A stretch of DNA of 34,828 nt, from assembly GCA_009774255.1 (NCBI GenBank), contig VSNK01000022.1, forward strand, positions 1 through 34,828, read 5' to 3'. Source of the DNA: Faecalicatena sp. GTDB lineage: Bacteria; Bacillota; Clostridia; Lachnospirales; Lachnospiraceae. Shown piece after piece: positions 28,815-34,828 of this stretch. Below the pieces are notes generated by a model. It worked only from the letters and a program-made list of their open reading frames with translations. It made no database searches and had not been told where the DNA came from. The translations under genes were made by a program, and so were the position numbers. Position 1 is the stretch's first letter; the number at the start of each line of letters is the position of its first letter.

Positions 28815-30227
28815 ATGATTTTCAGCAGTATTTTCTTTATTTTTGTATTTTTGCCGATCGTGCTTCTGATTTATTATATTGTCCCCTTTGTCTGGAAAAA
28901 TCTTGTGCTGCTCCTTTTCAGCCTGCTTTTTTACGCATGGGGGGAGCCAGTCTATGTGGTTCTGATGCTGCTTGGCATCGGGATCAATTATGTAAGCGGC
29001 ATGGAAATCGAGAACCATATGGAAGACGGAAATAAGAATAAGGCAAAATTTGCCTGTATCGTGACGGCGGTGATCAATTTCCTGATTCTTGGATTTTATA
29101 AATATTATGGCTTCCTGATTGAAAATCTGAATGCGGGGCTGCACTTGGATATCCCATATAAGGAGCTTGCGCTGCCGATCGGTATTTCCTTTTATACCTT
29201 TCAGACCATGTCCTATGTCATAGACGTGTATCGGGGGAAGATAAAGGCTCAGCATGATCCGGTCGCTTTCGGCGCATATGTGAGCATGTTCCCGCAGCTG
29301 ATCGCAGGTCCGATCGTGCGCTATTCGGATGTGGAGCATCAGCTTCGGAGTCGGAAGATATCGTGGGAGCGGTTCGGGGAAGGCTCCGTGTGGTTCCTGC
29401 GGGGACTTGGCAAAAAAGTACTGATCGCCAACAATATCGGAAGCATCTATGAAGCAGTGTCATCGCTCGGTGTATCGGAAATGTCCGTTCTGACAGCATG
29501 GATCGGCTGCTTTGCCTACACCATGCAGATCTATTTTGATTTCGGCGGCTATTCGGACATGGCAATCGGGCTGGGAAAGATGCTGGGATTTGACTTTATA
29601 AAGAATTTTGACTACCCGTATATTTCTAAAAGTATCACGGAATTCTGGCGGAGATGGCATATGTCGCTGAGCTCCTGGTTCAAAGAGTATGTCTATATTC
29701 CTCTGGGCGGCAACCGGGGCGGCACATGGAAATCCATCCGGAATCTGATGATCGTGTGGATGCTGACCGGGCTGTGGCATGGCGCTGCGTGGAATTTTAT
29801 TTTATGGGGATTCTATTACGGGGTGCTCCTGTGCATCGAAAAATATGTGCTGGGTGAAGTCCTGGAACGCCTGCCGAACGCGGCAAGACATGTGTATACT
29901 CTGATTTTGGTGATGGCCGGATGGGTGTTGTTTTTCTCACCGTCACTGGGCGGCGCGGCGGCTTATCTGGGAGCTATGTTCGGAATCGGCGGAAAAGGAC
30001 TGATCGATATGACTGGCTTCTACTACCTGAAATCAGGGCTGATACTCGGCATCATTGCGGCAATCGGCAGTACGCCGCTCCCATACCGGAAGTTTACCGA
30101 CCTGTTATGGAAGGAAGAAAGATACATGCAGGCAATCAGCATTGTGATGTACGCGGGGATATTTTTGATTTCCACGGCATATCTCGTGAATGACACTTAC
30201 AATCCGTTTTTATATTTCCGATTCTGA
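28815..30227 (+). CDS. MBOAT family O-acyltransferase (AlgI/DltB-like)
   Basis: Polytopic membrane protein of 470 residues that probably passes acyl (usually acetyl) groups across the membrane to an envelope glycan. Family marks are LPIGISFYTFQTMSYVIDVYRG, FPQLIAGPIVRY, the FWRRWHMSLSSWFKEYVYIPLGGNR block (read here as two adjoining motifs) and LWHGAAWNFILWG with the invariant histidine H322. I chose ATG 28815; GAGG lies nine bases upstream. It is flanked by an SGNH protein and a DHHW protein, the two kinds of partner that complete such systems. Confidence 0.92.
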   Translation: MIFSSIFFIFVFLPIVLLIYYIVPFVWKNLVLLLFSLLFYAWGEPVYVVLMLLGIGINYVSGMEIENHMEDGNKNKAKFACIVTAVINFLILGFYKYYGFLIENLNAGLHLDIPYKELALPIGISFYTFQTMSYVIDVYRGKIKAQHDPVAFGAYVSMFPQLIAGPIVRYSDVEHQLRSRKISWERFGEGSVWFLRGLGKKVLIANNIGSIYEAVSSLGVSEMSVLTAWIGCFAYTMQIYFDFGGYSDMAIGLGKMLGFDFIKNFDYPYISKSITEFWRRWHMSLSSWFKEYVYIPLGGNRGGTWKSIRNLMIVWMLTGLWHGAAWNFILWGFYYGVLLCIEKYVLGEVLERLPNAARHVYTLILVMAGWVLFFSPSLGGAAAYLGAMFGIGGKGLIDMTGFYYLKSGLILGIIAAIGSTPLPYRKFTDLLWKEERYMQAISIVMYAGIFLISTAYLVNDTYNPFLYFRF

Positions 30228-30256
30228 TCAAAGGAGAAGCTGCGTAAGGAGCTATC

Positions 30257-30307
30257 ATGACAGATCCTTACCGTTCATGGAGCCGATTAGGCTGTGAATC
30301 GAGTTGA
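30257..30307 (+). CDS. Possible 16-residue leader peptide
   Basis: An ATG at 30257 with AAGGAG five bases upstream opens a frame of 16 codons, MTDPYRSWSRLGCESS, ending TGA at 30307, between the MBOAT and DHHW genes. The good ribosome binding site is the only support. It may be a chance frame or the remnant of a longer gene. Confidence 0.2.
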   Translation: MTDPYRSWSRLGCESS

Positions 30308-30338
30308 CAGTTATACGGGAGAAAAAAGGGGAAGTTAG

Positions 30339-31508
30339 ATGGAATTAAAAAGGGGAAAGGAAAAACAGAAACAGGAAAATAAAGATCTGCATTGGAACAT
30401 GGCATGGTGCTTTGCGGGCCTGGTCCTGCTGCTGGTGCTGTCCGGCCTTATCCTGCCGGACAAAAAGATGTCGGATGAAGAGAACCGGATGTTGACAACA
30501 TTTCCCAGGCCGAGCATTGAGAACATCAGAAATAAAGAATATATGTCGGAACTGGAAGACTACGTCTCTGATCAGTTTGCATTCCGTGATCTCTGGATCC
30601 GCCTGAAGGTGCGGTGCGACCTTTTGACCGGAAAACGGGAATTCAACGGGGTTTTTCTCGGAAAAAGGAAATATCTGATGCAGAATCCCGTAGGAATTGA
30701 TGAAAAAAATACGCAGGAAAATCTAGAAGCCATGAACCAGTTTCAGGAGAGAAATGAAGAACTTCTGATGAATACGCTGATCGTTCCCAATGCGGCTTAT
30801 ATTATGAAGGATTATCTGCCTTTGGGAGCGCCCGTACGTGATCAGAGCCAAGATATGAAATACATAAAAAAACAGCTCAGCGATGCGATCGGCTGTATTG
30901 ATGTTACGGAGGTCTTAAGGCAGCATGCGGATGAGGGGCTGTATTATAAGACCGATCATCACTGGACGACCAGGGGGGCTGCATATGGCTTCAATACGGC
31001 AGCGAAACAGATGGAAATCGAGGGCGCGGTGTCCGACTACAATATCTATACGGTAACGACGGATTTCTCGGGAACCCTTGCGTCAAGGAGCGGATACCAC
31101 AAGGCGAAGGATACGGTGGAGGTATATGAGCCGGAAAATCTGGAATTTCGATATCTTGTGAGTGATTCTGATAACGAGGAAAGGCGTCCTACGTTGTATG
31201 ATCGGAAAGCGTTGGAAGGGAAAGACAAGTACCAGGTGTTTTTCGGCGGCAACCATGCTATGGTCGATATCGTTACTACCAATGATAAGGGGAGGCGGCT
31301 GCTGATTTTCAAGGATTCCTACGCGAACTGCTTTGCACCGTTTTTGATCCCCTACTATGATGAGATCGTTATGATCGATGCCAGATATTATTATGATAAC
31401 ATCCAGACGCTGGTAGATAATAAGAGGATCACGGACGTGCTGTTCTTGTATAATATGGATACATTTTTGAATGACAATTCTCTGGCAGATGTGCTGGCAG
31501 GAGCATGA
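30339..31508 (+). CDS. DHHW family protein (AlgJ/AlgX-like, SGNH fold)
   Basis: A 389-residue protein with a basic N-terminus, one anchor helix (about 22-39) and an exported domain. It shows the typical opening SDEENRMLTTFP, the motif D206-H207-H208-W209 that names the family, and IFKDSYAN with the presumed nucleophile S327. In alginate systems AlgJ and AlgX with these motifs transfer acetyl groups delivered by the MBOAT protein AlgI. Start ATG 30339 after AAAGGGGAAG. It is the last gene of the putative O-acylation operon and is followed by the terminator at 31552-31589. Confidence 0.88.
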   Translation: MELKRGKEKQKQENKDLHWNMAWCFAGLVLLLVLSGLILPDKKMSDEENRMLTTFPRPSIENIRNKEYMSELEDYVSDQFAFRDLWIRLKVRCDLLTGKREFNGVFLGKRKYLMQNPVGIDEKNTQENLEAMNQFQERNEELLMNTLIVPNAAYIMKDYLPLGAPVRDQSQDMKYIKKQLSDAIGCIDVTEVLRQHADEGLYYKTDHHWTTRGAAYGFNTAAKQMEIEGAVSDYNIYTVTTDFSGTLASRSGYHKAKDTVEVYEPENLEFRYLVSDSDNEERRPTLYDRKALEGKDKYQVFFGGNHAMVDIVTTNDKGRRLLIFKDSYANCFAPFLIPYYDEIVMIDARYYYDNIQTLVDNKRITDVLFLYNMDTFLNDNSLADVLAGA

Positions 31509-31551
31509 AAATCGTATCTACGAGAATACTGAGCAGACACTGATAAGCATT

Positions 31552-31589
31552 GTAGGAGGGCACACCCTGACCGGGCTGTGCCCTCCTGC
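31552..31589. terminator. Hairpin between convergent genes
   Basis: GTAGGAGGGCACA (31552-31564) pairs with TGTGCCCTCCTGC (31577-31589), 13 bp with one mismatch or wobble, four bases beyond the end of the ABC permease gene. T tracts are poor on both sides, but the position between convergent genes fits a bidirectional terminator. Confidence 0.65.
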
Positions 31590-31592
31590 AAA

Positions 31593-33935
31593 TCATTCTC
31601 CTGCCAGCAGTGTCCTGGGCGCGAGCTTTCGAATCCGCATCGACAGCAGACAGGCTGCCGCGAAAGCGAAGAGGATCTGTCCGATTCCGGCCGCTGTGAT
31701 AAAACCGACAGGGACGGTAAAGGTGCATTTTACGATGCCGATGCCGCCTAAGAACAGGGCGGTAAGCGGATTGATGATCAGGGCGCTTCCGGCAATTCCC
31801 AGGATTGTGGAAAGTATGACAGCAGGCATAAAGCTGAGCGCGGTCTGCAGGATCAGCTGGCCTGTCGTAAAGCCAAGGGCTTTCAGGATCCCGTAATCCC
31901 GTTTTTTATTGTTCAGCATGGTTCTCACAAGGAGATACAGGACAAAGGTAATGATCAGGGCACTTAGTATGAGCACTGCGATCACAATTATTTTCATCAG
32001 TGTGACATAGACAGATGCCGTGCCGTCCAGGACAGACAAAATATTGATGGACATGTTGACAGCATGGTCGAATTTGCCGTTGATATCCTCGTTGAAGGTA
32101 TCTACGTCAACCCCGTCTGCGACATTGATGTAGTAGCTTGCTTCCGTTAGCTTTCCCATGCGCTCATAGCCGCTGCGGGTAAGTAGACAGTCTTTTCCGA
32201 GATTATTGGAGATCTGGGTAAAGCCTGTGATGAGATACCGGGCTTCCTTTCCGTCCGCGGTCAGCGTCATTTCATCCCCGATGTTCAAGTCATATTCTTT
32301 GGCATATTTTGCGGCTACGGCCATTTCGTTGTCATATTTCGGAAAACGGCCTTCAAAACAGACGTTCTGATTGTTTACATCCCTGAAATCCTCGGACATG
32401 GTCGCCATCAATGCCATTCCGCCTACATGGCGCACCTCTGTGGAATGATACAGATAGATTTTTTGAACACGCTCATCTTTTTCCAACTCCCTTAAGAAAT
32501 CTTCTTCGCTCTCCGTATTGATGTTGATACAGGAATCTGCCGTTTCGCCGACGATCAGATCAAGAAAGGGTCCCATATCTACAAGCATATTTTCCACCAT
32601 GAGTCCGGAAAATACACTGACGAGAGAAAGCACGAGCATGGTAATGCACACGGTCACGTTCTGCTTCATCCCGGAAAGTGTGGTCTTGAGTGCAAGGGCA
32701 AGGTGGAGCGGTGCATGGGCCGTTTCCAGAGGCACATGATTGTGTCGGAAGCTGTGTGTGAGGAGGCCCTGGCGCAGAGCCACAATTGGCTCAATCTTTT
32801 TGATTCTGCGGGAGGCAAGCCATACCGCAAGCGCAACGGCTCCGACCGTAGAAGCCAGCGTAAGCAATGCGGGGAGAGGCAGAAAATGTACCCGGTAGGG
32901 GATTCCTGTCTGGGCAATCATCATTTCATTGACCGACGGGAAGAGGCAGTAGGAAAGCCCGATGCCGATCAGGGAAGTGGCCAGAGTGATGCCCGAAAAC
33001 TGAAGCTGAAGTGCAAAAACCAATTGTCCGGAGGTGTAGCCTGTTGCTTTCCATGCGCCGAGATTCTGCATATTCTCCTGAATATAGTTGATGACATTTG
33101 ACACAATGACGACCAGCGCGATCAGAGTCACCAGAAAAGCCATCGCGCTTACAATGCCGGCGCAGATCATCTGTGAAATATAGCGTGAGGTGGAGACCAG
33201 CGCATAGGAATTGCTCAGGGCGAGTACATCAGGGAAACGGGAGGAAAGCTTATTTTTAAGCTTTGCTTCAAAATTATCACTCTCGGATTTGTCATGGATC
33301 CGAACGGATACCAAAGTGGATTTCGGCGCGATATCCAATTCCTGAAATTTCCTATATTGGTCTCTTGTGAGCAAGAGCGCGCTCATGGAGCAATTGTGGG
33401 AACCCGCCATCGCGCTGTTGAAAAAGCCGCATATGGTATAGCTTTCTACCTGGTTTCCGATGTTGATGTCGAGGGTATCACCGACGGAGTGACTGCCTGT
33501 ACTATAGAGCATGGGAAGATAGACTCCGCTTGTGAACGGGCTGTCCTCTACGATCTCAACCTTTCCTATGGGGCGGTTTAAAGCGGCCTCTTTTTCCATG
33601 ACGATAAATTCTGTGTTTACTTCGCCGTCATTATATGCAAAGGAGCCTACCATGGAGAAGGCATCGTCCATACAATATTGGGTGACCTGGGAATCGTTTT
33701 CCAGGGTTTCTGACAAGAAATCACGCAGACCGGCATCGTCGCTGCTAAGTGCAAGAGTGACATGTTCCGCATTCAGCCTATCGTGGCAGCGGTCAAAATT
33801 ACGCTTGTAGTCCATAGAAAGCATGAGCCACAGATTCAGCATGGACGCCGCAAACAACAGAAGCAGGATGATGGCGGCAGTCTGCCCTTTCGAACGGCGC
33901 AGATTGGAACGGGCAATGAGAATACTTTTTTGCAT
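31593..33935 (-). CDS. ABC transporter permease, FtsX/MacB type
   Basis: A 780-residue permease with two FtsX-like modules: an N-terminal helix (about 19-40), a large extracytoplasmic domain, three helices near 255-375, another near 430, a second outer domain, and three C-terminal helices near 640-775. It begins MQKSILIARSNLRRSKGQTA, usual for this class. The ATP-binding partner is encoded one base upstream. Such pairs export peptides or lipids or act in antimicrobial-peptide defence; none of these can be chosen from sequence. No two-component system lies within the window. Confidence 0.88.
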   Translation of the reverse strand: MQKSILIARSNLRRSKGQTAAIILLLLFAASMLNLWLMLSMDYKRNFDRCHDRLNAEHVTLALSSDDAGLRDFLSETLENDSQVTQYCMDDAFSMVGSFAYNDGEVNTEFIVMEKEAALNRPIGKVEIVEDSPFTSGVYLPMLYSTGSHSVGDTLDINIGNQVESYTICGFFNSAMAGSHNCSMSALLLTRDQYRKFQELDIAPKSTLVSVRIHDKSESDNFEAKLKNKLSSRFPDVLALSNSYALVSTSRYISQMICAGIVSAMAFLVTLIALVVIVSNVINYIQENMQNLGAWKATGYTSGQLVFALQLQFSGITLATSLIGIGLSYCLFPSVNEMMIAQTGIPYRVHFLPLPALLTLASTVGAVALAVWLASRRIKKIEPIVALRQGLLTHSFRHNHVPLETAHAPLHLALALKTTLSGMKQNVTVCITMLVLSLVSVFSGLMVENMLVDMGPFLDLIVGETADSCININTESEEDFLRELEKDERVQKIYLYHSTEVRHVGGMALMATMSEDFRDVNNQNVCFEGRFPKYDNEMAVAAKYAKEYDLNIGDEMTLTADGKEARYLITGFTQISNNLGKDCLLTRSGYERMGKLTEASYYINVADGVDVDTFNEDINGKFDHAVNMSINILSVLDGTASVYVTLMKIIVIAVLILSALIITFVLYLLVRTMLNNKKRDYGILKALGFTTGQLILQTALSFMPAVILSTILGIAGSALIINPLTALFLGGIGIVKCTFTVPVGFITAAGIGQILFAFAAACLLSMRIRKLAPRTLLAGE

Positions 33936-33936
33936 A

Positions 33937-34695
33937 CTACCACCCCATTTCTTTCAAAAAGGCAGAAAGCTTCTCATGGCGTTTCTGATCGCCGTGGACA
34001 TATCTTCCCAGATCACATTCACCCAGAATGATACCGTCCTGTAAATATAAAATGCGGCTGCCCCGTCTGGCTGAACGCATATCGTGTGTCACCATGACCA
34101 CACTCTGACCCTGCTCGTTGAAATGAGTAAGGGTATCCAGAACGCCCAGCCCGGTTTTGGAATTGAGCGCGCCGGTGGGTTCATCGGCAAACAGGATCTC
34201 GGGGGAATTGATCAGACCCCGGACGATCCCCACACGCTGTGCTTCCCCGCCGGATATCTGGGTGGGAAACTTTTTCTGTGTTTCTTCGGAAAGATCGACC
34301 GCCCGCAGCAGTTCTTTGGCACGTTCCAGAAGTGCTTTTTTATCTTTGCTGACCAGAAGCCCGGCGGAGAGGATATTATCCATGACAGACATGCCGTCAA
34401 TGAGATAGATCTGCTGGAATACGAAGCCGCAGTGTTCTCTGCGGAATATCGCCAGGGCATCCGGACCGAGGCCGGAAATGGTCTCCCCCGCAAATGTGAT
34501 GGTGCCGAGAGTCGGCGTGTCCATTCCCGAAAGGGCATAGAGCAGCGTGGATTTGCCGGCACCGCTGGCTCCCATGATAACCGTAAAATCTCCTTTATAA
34601 AGCTGCAGGTCGATATTCTTCAAAACATGCTGCATGGTGCCGCCGGTGGAAAAGGATTTGCTTAGATTCTCTGTTTTCAATAATATTTCTTTCAT
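33937..34695 (-). CDS. ABC transporter ATP-binding protein (MacB/LolD type)
   Basis: A 252-residue ATPase partnering the permease downstream. Walker A is GASGAGKST (42-50), the Q-loop segment is CGFVFQQIYL, the signature ISGGEAQRVG replaces the usual LSGGQ, Walker B is ILFADEPTGAL and the switch histidine lies in VTHDMRSA. I chose ATG 34695 because AAAAGGAGG precedes it; a longer frame reaching 34755 adds an unrelated basic stretch. Its stop is one base before the permease start. Confidence 0.93.
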   Translation of the reverse strand: MKEILLKTENLSKSFSTGGTMQHVLKNIDLQLYKGDFTVIMGASGAGKSTLLYALSGMDTPTLGTITFAGETISGLGPDALAIFRREHCGFVFQQIYLIDGMSVMDNILSAGLLVSKDKKALLERAKELLRAVDLSEETQKKFPTQISGGEAQRVGIVRGLINSPEILFADEPTGALNSKTGLGVLDTLTHFNEQGQSVVMVTHDMRSARRGSRILYLQDGIILGECDLGRYVHGDQKRHEKLSAFLKEMGW

Positions 34696-34805
34696 TTGAA
34701 ACCTCCTTTTTATGGATTCTATTTTACGTTTATGAATCTTAAAGGTCTTTAGCAAATCCTTATATTTTCCTTAAATGTAGAGGTTCACTATAATAAATCA
34801 GAAAT

Positions 34806-34826
34806 TTTGATGGTCGAACCATCAAA
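34806..34826. promoter_or_regulatory. Perfect 9-bp palindrome upstream of the ABC operon
   Basis: TTTGATGGT (34806-34814) and ACCATCAAA (34818-34826) flank a 3-base centre. On the minus strand a possible promoter, TTCGAC, 17 bases, TATTAT, has its -35 box in the centre of the palindrome. This suggests a repressor or activator operator for the ABC genes, though a terminator hairpin of a gene beyond the window cannot be excluded. Confidence 0.45.
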
Positions 34827-34828
34827 TA

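Overview
The window reads as a chromosomal segment of a Lachnospiraceae-type Firmicute (class Clostridia). The signs are: a separate IMP cyclohydrolase and AICAR transformylase instead of a fused PurH, a TsaB-RimI fusion, a YlmC/YmxH sporulation-family protein, a CarD-like regulator, DUF4358, DHHW and VanZ-like envelope proteins, strong AGGAGG ribosome binding sites, and housekeeping promoters of the TTGACA-17-TATAAT type. I cannot name the genus. I see no rRNA, tRNA, CRISPR array or prophage.

Layout, left to right. 250-4102: L-fucose genes (sugar kinase, isomerase FucI, mutarotase FucU) behind a leader with paired operator-like repeats; no aldolase is in the window. 4173-5625: YlmC/YmxH-like protein, NrdR, and a CarD-like regulator on the minus strand. 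6031-8018: the two last steps of IMP synthesis as separate genes. 8047-12112: tRNA maturation (TsaE, TsaB-RimI, a small zinc-site protein, RNase Z, TsaD), followed by IspD and a HelD-like helicase. 15225-17302: a minus-strand three-helix PQ-loop-like/SGNH-like fusion, divergent from a LysR regulator. 17645-18492: rplM-rpsI. 18767-23452: a GT51 glycosyltransferase, PyrE, three small membrane proteins and an N-terminally extended M29-type aminopeptidase that overlaps purE. 23445-27106: purE, purM and a single reading frame joining PurN to PurD. 27160-31508: thioredoxin, then a cell-surface O-acylation set (SGNH protein, DUF4358, MBOAT, DHHW). 31593-34695: an ABC exporter (FtsX-type permease and ATPase) on the minus strand.

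The most interesting signals lie between genes. Two non-coding inverted-repeat elements, at 5955-5991 and 17320-17462, share the termini TTACAGTTC...GAAC(T/C)GTAAC, and each is bracketed by a perfect 9-bp direct repeat. That is the footprint of a mobile MITE-like family. One copy lies directly behind the -10 box of the IMP cyclohydrolase promoter and has duplicated that box. A second, unrelated family is a 158-bp palindrome at 18569-18726, with an apparently internally deleted copy at 12891-12945 and a single-end remnant at the nrdR stop codon (5030-5060). The purE-purM gap holds a terminator hairpin with a competing upstream pairing that resembles an attenuator.

Protein-level items worth attention are the PurN-PurD fusion that keeps an internal purD ribosome binding site, the PQ-loop-like/SGNH-like membrane protein, the M29 peptidase with about 255 extra N-terminal residues, and a triplicated hexapeptide insert in the HelD-like protein. 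All function calls come from reading motifs by eye; no database search was run.
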